A DNA stretch of 64,000 nt, taken from the NCBI GenBank assembly GCA_008692225.1, contig VICG01000003.1:2101501-2165500 (forward strand), read 5' to 3'. The notes beneath the pieces were generated by a model. It ran no database searches. It saw only the letters and a program-made list of their open reading frames with translations, and was not told where the DNA came from. This DNA is from Monilinia fructicola (Eukaryota; Ascomycota; Leotiomycetes; Helotiales; Sclerotiniaceae). The position numbers and the translations under genes are program-made. Of this stretch, positions 1 to 10,800 are shown piece by piece; positions within the stretch are counted from its first letter, which is position 1; each line of letters opens with the position of its first letter.

Positions 1-460
1 GCGACGAGTTCATACCAACAGTATTGTTGGTTTTCAAACCTCCACTTCAGTCGCTCATTGGCTTGTATTCACTCCACTCGCCTGAGCCTATTGCCGAACC
101 TTTGGCCCGGCTGCTTCTTTTTCGAGGCTTGTATCTGCTACCCATGAGAACGACTACTTGTTGCAATCCAGAATGGTTCAAACTGTTAAAATCTTATGAA
201 ATTGCATTTTGGTTGCTTTCAAAAATCAGCCGCCCCAATGGCAATTAGTATACAAGGCAGGCCAGTGGGTGGCTTCCATTGGGCATGTGATGCTCTCCGG
301 CCAGCTTTTGGGCCTTTCTTTGGAGGCTTGTCGTTGATACTTCTAATAGGTGTTGCTCTCTGCTGCATACTCACAAATACATATATACGTATATAATGGG
401 TTCGGTTCTACTTGTTGCTCCACTTTGTTTCAGCGGCTATGACTTTGCCAATCATTCAAC
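1..460. other. 5' flank of the MFS gene
   Basis: I see no convincing gene here. Short open frames exist but none shows a recognisable domain or splice pattern. The stretch probably holds the promoter and 5' UTR of the transporter starting at 461. Confidence 0.5.
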
Positions 461-2631
461 ATGCAAACCCAGTCTACATGTTACCTACTACCGGGTTCAT
501 CCCAATCTGCTTCATCTCTAAGTACACTTGGAGCCACTTCTCAACCTTCGGGGAAACCTTCAGTTGACTCTAACCTTACCGATGCATCATCGGGTCCTTT
601 GGGACAGATAGATGCTGGTCACCCAGACAAGCCCAAAGATAAATTCAGCAAGCTCCAGAGACGAGTGGTTGTTTCTCTGATTGCAGTTACGGCACTGTTC
701 TCACCTCTAAGCGCGTTTGTTTACTGCCCTTCTATGGATCATATAGCTCAGCAACTACAAGTCAATATGGAACTGATGAATTTTACAATGGCCGTTTATA
801 TGCTTGCATCTGGAATTGGGGCAGCGATCTCCTTCGGTCTTGCTGATAGAGTTGGAAGACGCCCAGTGTATCTTTTTGCAATGAGCACTTATCTATTCAC
901 GAATATGTTTTTGGGCATACAACGGAACTTCATCGCGATGTTGATATTAAGAATGCTTCAAAGTATAGGCTCGTCAGGTATAACTATTCAAGTTTTCATC
1001 CTATCAATTGCTAACACCAGATAAAGTATGTGCACTAATGGGTCCAACCATAATCGCTGAGATAGCAACTCGGACTCAACGAAGTAAATATCACGCTATT
1101 ATCGCTGTCGGGTAGGAGTCTCCCATTCGTGGTTATTCATGATGAACTGATTTTACTGACTGTTTCAAGTCCGGCTCTATGCCCAAGTCTCGGCCCCGTT
1201 ATTGGCAGTATCATTGCCCATCAACTCGGTTGGCGATTCATTTTTTATATTCTTGGTATTCCCGCTCTCATCTGCGTTATCCTCATTTACTTTTTTCTTC
1301 CCGAATCTCTGGATGAGCTGGAGATGTCCAAAGCCCTTTCTAGCAAACCAAAAATACTTTCTCTCAACTTTCAACCATCGTTGCCTTTTCGCATTCCTGA
1401 TCCTTTACGAATCTTACGAACAGTGAATAACAAAAATGCAATATTAATCATGGTGATTAATGGAATTCATTTCATGACCTTTTCCTGTCTGCAAGGCTCT
1501 ATTGCTACCTCTTTCGGTAAAGTACACGGTTTCAGCCAAATACATGCAGGCCTGGCATATTTACCTGCTGCGTTGGGTTCTGCTGTTGCACCTTTTTTTC
1601 TCAGTTGGTTTCCATCTCCCTCCTGCCTTTTTACCTTTGATCATTATGATAACGAGAACGATACTTTTCTAACATATGAACTGATTATCACAGTAAGAAT
1701 GGTAGACCACGACTACGAAATTGTATCCCGTATACACAATTTCCCTCCCAACATTCCACCACCTGAACTAGTCAAGTATCCAATCGAAAAGGCGAGGCTG
1801 AGGGGTATGCATATAATGGTTGCGATGTCTGCGTTAGGGGTTACTGTGTACGGGTGGAGCTTGGAGAGAAAATGGGTATGTATTGCTCATCTTCTTGTGT
1901 CATGTGCTTGTGTAGCAGATGAACAACGTCAGAATTGTCGCGAATAGTTGGAATATTGGAGTTTTCCATGAGACAACCAACTCTCCAAAAAGGTTGATTA
2001 GAAAGAATCAGGTTGCTAACCATCTCGTTTTTTCGGACACAGCATGTCTCAGTTCCCCTCGTATGTGAGTTTTTTGTCGGAACCTTCATGAACTTCATCT
2101 TCAGCGTATGTACCACTCCATAACCAGCTCATTCCCACCATATCCTCTCATATTTAATGCCATGACTGACACTTCAAATTCACAGATCTGCTCATTACTC
2201 ATCATGGACATTACTCCAGGCGCATCATTTACGGCCCTAGCTGCTTTAGTCATGATACGATCTTCCTTTGCCGGAGCGGGACTGGCCGTGATAGAAATTC
2301 TGCTCAAGAGTAAGAATTCCCATCCCCCTCTTTTCCTCCTCCAATACCCATTTCTAAACCCCACCCATCTCTCATTGACCAGCCAGAAACAGAAACACTA
2401 ACCATAAACTCCATAGATCTAGGCATAGGCTGGACCTTCTCAATCTTCGCAGGAGCTTGTGCCGCGTGCATGGGATTGGTGTGGATGGAGATGCGATGGG
2501 GATTGCAGTGGCGAGAGCAGCAAGAAAAGGACAAGCAAGCACAGAAAGCAGAAACAGAACTAGAAGCGAACCCGGAGCTAGAAAGTCATTGTGATGCAAA
2601 TGAAAGTGCGGGAGTCATCATTGCTAGCTGA
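461..2631 (+). CDS. MFS transporter, DHA1 (multidrug/H+ antiporter) type
   Basis: Predicted plasma-membrane drug:H+ antiporter of the major facilitator superfamily, DHA1 group; the substrate cannot be told. Seven exons are inferred: 461-977, 1021-1111, 1170-1603, 1694-1875, 2043-2105, 2186-2309, 2417-2631. They join in phase to 541 aa. Introns have GT-AG ends and branch points such as GCTAAC before 1020 and CTAAC before 2042. A hydrophilic Ser/Thr-rich N-terminus of about 65 aa precedes the membrane part. The loop 2-3 signature GLADRVGRRPVY (about residues 127-138) is the MFS motif A, and SLGPVIGSIIAHQLGWR is the typical motif C/helix 5 region. The C-terminal tail is hydrophilic. The first intron is only 43 nt; without it the frame is broken, so a 1-nt shift is the alternative. 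Intron 3 (90 nt) is a multiple of three and open, but removing it restores the family alignment. Confidence 0.85.
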
Positions 2632-3389
2632 AGGCTTGTGATAATGAAGGTGTCAAAAAGCTTTGTGATCATACATCTAGTCACTCTTCTAGATGCTACT
2701 GGACGGCGGAGTTTGTGCTTCTCGTTTTTGTTTATATTTGATTTTGGTGGTGAGAGATCTCTGGGAAGCTATAGGATAGACTGAACTAGTGGACCGCATC
2801 TGATAGCAGCCGTTTTTGTGTGAACTGTTACAAATGCAAAATGAAAATTCAGTGTTCCAAGCACATTCAAATTCCATATCAGATACAGATATAGATACAA
2901 TGCACAACGTGGGGACTTTTGAAGAACTTGAGCAGATGAATCTCGACAGACAGCGGTATAAAACAGTTGGAACGACTGAATTCCGGCCACTGACCAAAGG
3001 GTGTGGAAAAAGGAAGACTAAATCACATGATCTTGTGATTCTAGGAACTGTGCCTATCAATCAAAGCTCCAGTGCAGCTTCACGCTGAGCAAAGGACTTA
3101 CTTAGCATGAGCAGAATGGAGAAGGTACTAGATGAGAACCATTTCATCGGTTTCGCGTTCTTCTCCTAGTCTCTTTTTCTCTCCGTATACGTACATGCAT
3201 ATTCCGGGTATCCAAATCAAAACGCCCTGTGCCATTGTCTCTTACGTGTTTATCCTCCAATGCGCCTTCTTTAATGCAACATAGCAATTGGCAATTAGCA
3301 ACAAGCTAATCCGACAACCGGTCTATACTTGATGAGATGCGCACAATACTTTTGAAATCCGAACCCCCTCCACTTGAGAAGATGCCCCT
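2632..3389. other. intergenic, convergent 3' flanks
   Basis: This lies between the converging MFS (+) and PRP4 (-) genes and presumably holds both 3' UTRs. Short ORFs on both strands show no family resemblance. Confidence 0.5.
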
Positions 3390-5107
3390 TCATATTCCCT
3401 CCCCGTTATTCCTCCCCCATAACTTAACGGTTCTATCGTATCCACCACTGACGATCCATTTGCCGTTCGCCCCTACATCACAACTATGCACATTCCCCGT
3501 ATGGCCACTCAAACTCTGGACCAGCGCCCAATCATCCGCCGAAAAGATGTTGACATCCTTGTCAAACCCACTCGAAACAAAGAAAGTCCCCGTCTTCCTT
3601 GGTTTCACTACCCCCTTTTCATCCTTCTCCGGCGAAGACTCAGCATCCATTCCTTTGAACCATCTCAAATCAGAAACCACACTGCGATGTGCACCAACTC
3701 CACCAGTACTCGCTACTTTCCTCACATCCCAGCATTTTACCCACCCGTCGCCAGACCCAGAAAGGACACGATGGCCGTCGGTCGACCAATCGAGGGCGTA
3801 AATGGGTCGGATATGTCCATCTAAGATCATGACTGTGCGACCTGTTCGGAGATCCCAGATTCGTCCGATACTATCCATACCTGCACTTGCTAAAAGTGAT
3901 CCATCGCCGTTGAAATTGAGACAGAAAACACCTCTCGAATGCCCTTCTTGGAGTAAAAGCTCTGTAGTAGTTTCGACATCCCATAGTCTCCATGTGGTGT
4001 CCTCGGATGCAGATGCAACATATTTGCCGGAAGGGTGGAATTCCACTCGGCAGACCCTCTGATTATGCCCCGCAAGTGTCGAAACGGGTGTGTCCTGCTC
4101 TAGGCTCCATAAATGGACCTTTCCTTCAGCTCCTCCAGATGCCAAGTTGACGCTACCAGGCGAAACATTCGATCCCTCGATCGTGGCGCCTGGTGCCCAG
4201 GAAATTCCACCCACCCTATCTGTATGTCCTCTCAGTGATCTTTTAACTTCCAAATCGGGGATTCCAAGCAGCTTGATTCCGCCTCCCCAATTGCCAGCTG
4301 CGACCAACTCTCCATTCGGCGAAAGTCTCACAATGCTGACTGGCCTCTCTCCAGCAGTTTGACTTCCCTGTAGCTCAAAATCCTTGAGGCTCTCCTTCAC
4401 CCCTTGTCTAAACTTAATATGAGTCCTCAGTGGAATGTCCTTCTCTACTTTCTGAATCTCCACCCTCTTTTTCGCCCTCGGCAACGAAAACTTCGCAATC
4501 TCTATCCTCGCATCTAATAATTCCTTGGTCCCCCGTGTATAGAATTCCTCCTCTGCCTCCTCATCTTTGCCTCCCTCTCCCATCTCCACATCACCATCCT
4601 CATCCGCCCCGTCTTCCTCCGCCTTCATCTCACTCTCAATCGTCAACAGCTGTCGTAATCTATCTCTTCGATCACCTGGCCCTTCCCCAAATAATGTGAT
4701 GGGTTCGCCCATTTCTCGAAGTCGTGCGCGTACGCGTCCATCGTCGGTGGGGACCGCTATGGCGGCTGCGCGACGCTTGCGATCGAATTGCGAGAGGATT
4801 GCGCTGGCACGCTCGGGGGCAATACCGGCGGTTGCAGAGGGCATGTCATAATCGCGGTCGAGGGCTGCAGCGGAGTTAGTGGACTGATTAATGGAGAACT
4901 GGGAAAGGAATGGGCACTTACGAACATCTGCGAGATCTATGCCTGTATCCTGCGCGTGGGGAAGAGTAGGTTAGCATCTGGTCGTGAGTGTGTAGTTATT
5001 CATCTGCCTAGAATTCATCCGTATGCATGATTGCAAACATAATCGCTTGGAGGGGTATGACTTACTTCTTTGGCCTCCTCTACGTAAGCTTGTCTTGAAG
5101 GATGCAT
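3390..5107 (-). CDS. PRP4: U4/U6 snRNP splicing factor PRP4 (WD40)
   Basis: Nuclear pre-mRNA splicing factor of the U4/U6.U5 tri-snRNP (human PRPF4 family). Three exons on the minus strand: 5107-5066, 4949-4922 and 4864-3390, joining in phase to 514 aa. The donor of exon 1 is GTAAGT, and an ACTAAC branch point precedes the acceptor at 4865. The N-terminus begins [14 protein letters not shown]. Then comes the PRP4/SFM-type segment ([19 protein letters not shown], about residues 74-92), an acidic stretch, and a C-terminal WD40 propeller. At least six repeats are visible, starting [40 protein letters not shown] and GHTGNVHS, with closing WD/LW pairs. One blade carries an insertion rich in Lys/Glu. 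The length fits the family and no disruption is seen. The start is the only Met in frame before the conserved N-terminus. Confidence 0.95.
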
Positions 5108-6103
5108 ATTGATGATACGGGAGGAACTCTGCAAGCTGCAGAGAATAAAGCGAAGATACTTCCTGACTCTGCGGTGGTAATATGAGGCAGTGTTGTTGAT
5201 TAGCCTTACACGCACGGGAAATAATTTATTTTGCAGTAGAATGAAGCTTTATGCTCAAGGCTTTCCAGGGATTGAGTGATGTTATTAGTGACGATCTTCG
5301 CTAAATGCTTGATTGATGCTTAAAGGCGTAAAAGGTCTGGAGCTTTCAAGGTCCCACGGGTTGCATTGAAAAAGTCTATTTGAAGGCTTCTACTGCTTTG
5401 GGAAGAAAAGCTTGGCGTATTCATCTTGCGGGATAGAGAAAATTGAAGATATATATAAAATCATTTTTGGTGGTTGTCCTGCTTGATTAATGGATGTCAG
5501 TTATTAATATCAACTTACTCGAGTAGTTCTAATTAATTCATGAAGCAGTGGTGGTTTCATAGAACTAATCACATGTCACATGTCACATGTCACGGGTCTC
5601 ACAGAGGAATCATGGAAGGAATAGGAACTTGCAATACAGAAGAATGTTAATACGTTTTATATTCTTTCCAACGTCCTATCATTCAAGCACAAAAATAACA
5701 AAGGAAATCCTCCCCCTTTCGATAGCTATCTTAGGCAAATGAGTTCCAGCCCGCAATCCCATAGATATTTTATAGCCAAAACGCCCTTACGCCCTTACAT
5801 CTCATACATATCATGCCAATGCTGCCAATGGTGCAAACGAAATTGTGGTATTTCCTTGCTAAACGCCAGAGAGTATATAGAACGTATGCTAATGTACAGG
5901 GTATATTCATAAAAAAAATACAAATTGTAAAGTGGAAGAAGGCCAAAGTCAAAAGTAAAAAGTGTGAATCTATCAAAAAGAAACGAAAAATGTGATTGGG
6001 TTGGAAGAGAAAGTTGAATTGGAAAACAGAAATTGAATCGGAGAAGAGAATTGAATTGGAGAACAAAAAGGAAGCACTCATCATCCTCGAGATATCGAAT
6101 CAT
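5108..6103. other. intergenic; PRP4 promoter side and GH16 3' flank
   Basis: No gene recognised. It contains a small tandem repeat of TCACATG (three copies, about 5568-5592) and AT-rich DNA towards the 3' end of the GH16 gene. Minus-strand ORFs at 5770-6103 are Phe/Leu-rich readings of a purine-rich tract and are not credible genes. Confidence 0.5.
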
Positions 6104-7114
6104 CTATGCCTCGAATGGAACAGGAGTGACGTCTCTTTTGGCACCTCGGTTTGAATAGACCTTGATTGAGTTGATGATCCAGTAAGCATTGTTAAATGCA
6201 GTTGGGTTGGCAGAAACGTAAGCATTGCACGTGGCAGATTTGGTGCTTGCTGCGCAACCTCCGCTCGACCAAACTTGTCCGGCCCAGTCTCCACAGAAGG
6301 TTGTATCAAGAACGATATTGTGTTCAGAGAAATGATTATCGATGTTGCAACCGCTACCCGCAAACTTGGCGGTTGGCGTGCCCCATGTGGTTGGGTCAGG
6401 ATTTCCGGATTGAATGTTTGCTGGGATGGCTGAACGAGGGAAGAACCAGATGGCAATGTAGGATGAGGTCCACTCCCAAGCATAAACTCCACCTCCATTT
6501 GTGTTGAAGCCTGGTCCGTAGGTTTGTGTGTTTTTGGATATTTGACCACAGCCTGTGTTACCACCTCCGGCATTGCAGTTTCCTCCAACAAGGGTGGTAC
6601 CAGCATCAGATCCACTGTTGCTTATGGTGCAACCTTCTGAGGTGTGAAGAGTCATTTGGTTGGTGGTTCCAGAGTTCACTCCCTCAATCACATCGATCTC
6701 TCCCTTGCTGGGCCAGTCAGGACCGAAAGTCCAAAGTGCAGGCCAAGTTCCACATCCTTCTGGCATATGGGCAACATCGGCGACAAACAAGCCATGGTTG
6801 TATGCTTTGTTTGAGCTAACACGAGTTGAGGCCCTTCCAGCAGATCCTGAGAGCGAGGTAGTGTGATCGACTCCAAGATAAACAGAATTGACACCAGCGT
6901 TGTTGGTATACCCAGCTAGTGCTGATTGATTGGCAGCAGAAGCTGTTTGGTATTCAACGAGGCCGTTGGTTGGATCGGGTCCAGAAAAGAAGCTGAATTC
7001 CGTGAAAAAGTTTGTATGATCATAGGAATCAGCAAGCGTATATGCGGCGTTCGCGCTGCCAGCAGCGAGGATCAACGCAGCACAAATACGACCAAAGATT
7101 TGAATTGAAGGCAT
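6104..7114 (-). CDS. secreted GH16 endo-1,3(4)-beta-glucanase-like protein
   Basis: Predicted extracellular glycoside hydrolase of family GH16, fungal mixed-linked or 1,3(4)-beta-glucanase branch, acting on cell-wall glucans of host or self. It is a single exon. I chose the ATG at 7114 (336 aa) because it directly precedes a signal peptide (MPSIQIFGRICAALILAAGSANA). An upstream in-frame ATG at 7159 would add 15 polar residues. The catalytic signature E-I-D-V-I-E lies at about residues 139-144 and gives nucleophile and acid/base glutamates in the usual spacing. The flanking WPALWTFGP and the conserved Cys, Gly and Asn-rich segments fit the family. The C-terminus ends with KRDVTPVPFEA, so a Kex2-like KR site lies close to the end. 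There is no GPI signal or carbohydrate-binding module. A TATAAA-like element sits about 100 bp upstream. Confidence 0.9.
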   Translation of the reverse strand: MPSIQIFGRICAALILAAGSANAAYTLADSYDHTNFFTEFSFFSGPDPTNGLVEYQTASAANQSALAGYTNNAGVNSVYLGVDHTTSLSGSAGRASTRVSSNKAYNHGLFVADVAHMPEGCGTWPALWTFGPDWPSKGEIDVIEGVNSGTTNQMTLHTSEGCTISNSGSDAGTTLVGGNCNAGGGNTGCGQISKNTQTYGPGFNTNGGGVYAWEWTSSYIAIWFFPRSAIPANIQSGNPDPTTWGTPTAKFAGSGCNIDNHFSEHNIVLDTTFCGDWAGQVWSSGGCAASTKSATCNAYVSANPTAFNNAYWIINSIKVYSNRGAKRDVTPVPFEA

Positions 7115-7210
7115 GGCTTTAGTTGTAGAGTTTGAATGTACTCTGTGTGTTGTTCTCAACGAAAGTTTTGAAAGATTGACTTTGTTGATTTTTCAATGAA
7201 AGTAATGAAG

Positions 7211-7216
7211 TTTATA
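7211..7216 (-). promoter_or_regulatory. possible TATA element of the GH16 gene
   Basis: Minus-strand TATAAA, 97-102 bp upstream of the preferred GH16 start. Position and sequence fit a TATA box, but nothing else supports it. Confidence 0.3.
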
Positions 7217-10200
7217 TGTGTAAACCTCTGATTGTGCAATTTCAATGAGTGTCCGAAAAAGAAGCCTTCGAGTCAAAATGATATTGAGCCAATTTATAAA
7301 GAACCGTCGAATCTTAAATGAAATTGTTCTCACTTTGTTCTATTATGAATAACAAAGCTGGAGACAATAGCAACTTTCGCTTGTTCTGACTCGTCAAAGG
7401 AGGATTGCCAAACAATGAATTCCTGGTGAATATGATTGGAAGATATCTGATGAGCCACAGAAACCCCAAAGGTGAATGAAGAAAGAACAAAGACTACCAA
7501 AATAGAACGATAATGCAACGCGTAAAAGAATGACAGTTATATGGATTTCTCGGAATTTGACAAAGCGACTCAGAAGCTCTTCGACTTGAAGAAAGGGGAT
7601 GTGAGATATTATAAGAAAATCACATATTCGAAGGATTCTTTTTCGAAAGCCCCAAGGCTCTTTGTTCCAAACCGTCCAGCTCTCGAAAGGCGTTTCCAAG
7701 GATATGCAGTGCCCTGTAGACTTGATAGCAGGGGAGTAAGCCTTGAAGGCTAGATGGTCAATATACCAGGCCATCCTGGAGAAGGGAAGGGGCAGGTGGT
7801 AGAGGTACAAGTGAAAGTGCTGTGCATGTGCATGTGATAAACGAATGGAGGATTCAATAGACAATGAAGCATTGACATGGAACAAACTAGACTGACCACT
7901 CTCATGTCGAGTCACAACCCCTCTCCCCAGACAGACTAGTATCCACTTGGATGATTCGATCTGAATTATAGGATTTATGGCGAGGAAGATTGTTGTGACA
8001 GGGAAATGGGGAGATTAATGGCGCAGCCAGTAAGGGCTTTTATTCATGTCAAAGATCGGATGCTGGACAAGAGTTGTTTGAGGTTGTAAAGGTTCCTGAA
8101 GGAGTTGGACCAATTAAACTTTGTAAGCTTCCAAGATCCTTTTTCGGCGGGGTTAAGCGAACCTTGGAAGTTTCTTGTTCTCTTATTATAGCTTATGAAA
8201 TCAAATATATGACCTCGGGAAAAGCTATAGGTCTACATAGGTCTATATATTGTATAGAATAGATATTATAATTAAAAAGTCTATACTTCTTGCGCCTAGA
8301 CGAATCTGGAAAAGGGAGAAGATGCAATTCTGTAAGATCTGACAACTTGATTTATTGACAACTATGTGCATAGCTCCCACCAACTCGAAAGGACGACTAA
8401 TTGAGTAGGAAGAAAGCGATGGAAATATTTACGGAGAAAGTTACATTATTAAGATCCTTCTTCTACACCTCCTCCCTCTTTACTCTCCAATTAGATTTGA
8501 GAGGACGGAAATCTCCAAGCATCCAAGGAAAACGTCACGTTCCCCCTAGGCATGAAACACCAAGATCTGAAGGAAACATCAAAGATAAAACATTTCGGAT
8601 CTGCCCTTACTCAATCATCTGGTATTTCCCATTGTAAGCTCCGCTTCCTTGTATTGATGAGTTGAAATGTGCAGCATACGGCCTTGCTCATGTTTTCTCG
8701 TGCTATTAACATAACTCTTGCATCTAGATGCTAGATGGACCCCGCGAACCCCACTATACATGCTTGAAACTCCATATCTTGCGATGAGACCCAAAAGATC
8801 TTATCGGCCGCCACATACCAAAACACCGTTTTACCAACCTAGACAACTAGGTAGGTATACCCTCACATTGTACATTCACATCCTCTCCCTTCTTTTTCCA
8901 TGTGTGTATGTATGTATGCATGTATGTACTCGAGTATGTGTGCATGTACCTAGGTATGTATATAACTTATATCACGACTCATTTGATCAAATCCAAAAGA
9001 GTACAGGTAGTTCTACTGTCAAATCCTCGGGTATAATTCCTACATAGAACTACTGTATCTTCTTGGCGCCTTCAACATTCATGACTTTAGACGGTCAAAA
9101 CTTTCGACCACCAAATAAAAGCTTGACCAAAACTGCGATCCGAGGGGTGTGGAGTATCGTCGTACTGTATAGAAGATCTTACATGTCTAGATCAAACCCC
9201 TAGACTTCCATTTCCCTACTACCTAGGTGCTCCCTAATCATTCCTTCGAGATCCCAAAATCATCAAGATCATCTCAATTTCCCAAACACCTCAGCATCAT
9301 CAAATTCGCTAGATCGTCGCTACATATCACCATACCAAGTCCTGTAGGATTCACCCTATTTGATTTGATTGCACGTCTTCGCCTCTCTCAAGCCTGTAAG
9401 TAAGCGCCCTAAAATTAGATATATTAGATGTATGTATTTGGGGTTCAGTAGAATTAAACCAATCCTTCAACGTCATGCATACGCATTTGCATGTATACAT
9501 CATTGATGATGAACGTTCGCCATGAATATCATCGTAATTGATGGCTTCTCAATTGGCTTTGACTAACTTTATCTATCTCGATGAATCTTACGATCGGAAT
9601 CCTTCTCTCCGGCCGAACAAGTAGATCTACTGAACACCTGGGCACATTGAGCTATTTTTGTGTAACGTTAGTTTTACCTTCATCACATGACCATATGATT
9701 GGTACTTGACTACACCAAGGTCGGCAACGAGCTCCAGCTCAAGCAACAAACCCCTAACATAGATATTTGTCTAGTATAAAAGATCATATATACCAAGGTA
9801 CTTATTAATGCTCCCTGTTTTGCAAAATAGAAGATTTGAAAAGTTGCCTAGATATCCATGGATACGGCAATCTGTTATAAGCGGAAAATCCAGTACGATT
9901 ATAGTTCTATAAACCGCGGTGAAAAATGAAATTTCGGCTGGTACCCGAATAACTAGTTCTAATAAGTTTCTGGTATAACCCAAATTAGCTGGTATGAACA
10001 AGTTTTTCCATCCCAATCAATAACAAGAGACCGAGTGCGCATGGCATCCAGCTCTGCTTAGGCTTGAGTAGCTAGGATACGAAAACCTGTCGCACTCTGT
10101 GTACAGCATAGACTATAATTGGGGTTGCGATTATATATCATTCAATCTGGTTTGTATCAACTGCCATTTCTATGTATTTAGACACTTCATCTTCGTGCAA

Positions 10201-10300
10201 GTTGGTTCACAAAGTGGTTTCCTTCGAGTTTCATCGTAGAGACTACAAACCAAAATGCCGATATTCCAATTCTCTGAAAGTTTTTCTCCCCCACAGCCTT
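7217..10300. other. gene-poor interval, no gene recognised
   Basis: About 3 kb with no recognisable protein domain. The longest frame is a 173-codon minus-strand reading at 7394-7915 with no family resemblance. Around 8880-8960 there are short TGTATG/ACCTAGG-type repeats. The stretch leads into gene relics further right and may itself be decayed. Confidence 0.5.
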
Positions 10301-10309
10301 TGTTTTCTG

Positions 10310-10800
10310 AGGGGGAGACAGCTGTTAAATCACTATGTCGATGGTTTGGCTCAAGTAAGGCCAGATTTCATCTGGGCAAAGATACCAAGAGATCCTCTTA
10401 GCTATGACACTGGATGCTATAACACTACTTACAAGATGCTGGTAAGTGCTATCAACGGAACGGTCTGATGAATCAAGAATGAACTTGGAGAATCAAAAAG
10501 TTTTGAAACACTTGCATACTTTGGTTCGTGGGATCCGCGATATATCATCGCCGTTCTAGCTTCTGTCAAAGTAGGATACGAGGTGCCAAAAACTCCCATC
10601 ATGTCTAATAGTTTGGCTTCATTAACAATCATAAGAATGATATTTCTATCCCCTAACTTTCCGGTGGTCGGACTCACAAAGTTGCTGAATAAATTGGAGT
10701 GTAAGACAGTACTAGCCTCGAACACTCGAAGGGAACAGTAGACGGAAAAACTGCCACTGCATGCCTACAGCATCTGCCTGATTATACTTGCTGAGCACCT
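10310..10800 (+). pseudogene. relic of an NRPS-like adenylation (AMP-binding) gene
   Basis: In one plus-strand frame the DNA reads like the N-terminal part of fungal NRPS-like/AMP-binding reductases. Segments are RPDFIWAKIP, then YKMLVSAINGT, then FETLAYFGSWDPRYIIAVLA, then SVKVGYE and LLNKLECKTVLASN. Two tandem TGA codons (10466-10471) lie exactly where I remember this family having a Trp-Trp pair, and a further TAG sits at 10739. No signature motif A3 (SGSTG) and no later A, T or reductase domains could be found downstream. This is therefore a 5' fragment broken by nonsense codons, probably by G-to-A changes (TGG to TGA). The identification rests on my memory of the family pattern. Confidence 0.55.

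Noticed and set aside
3337..4851. Several plus-strand ORFs opposite PRP4
   Set aside because: They are antisense shadows of the conserved WD40 gene, with Pro/Ser-biased composition.
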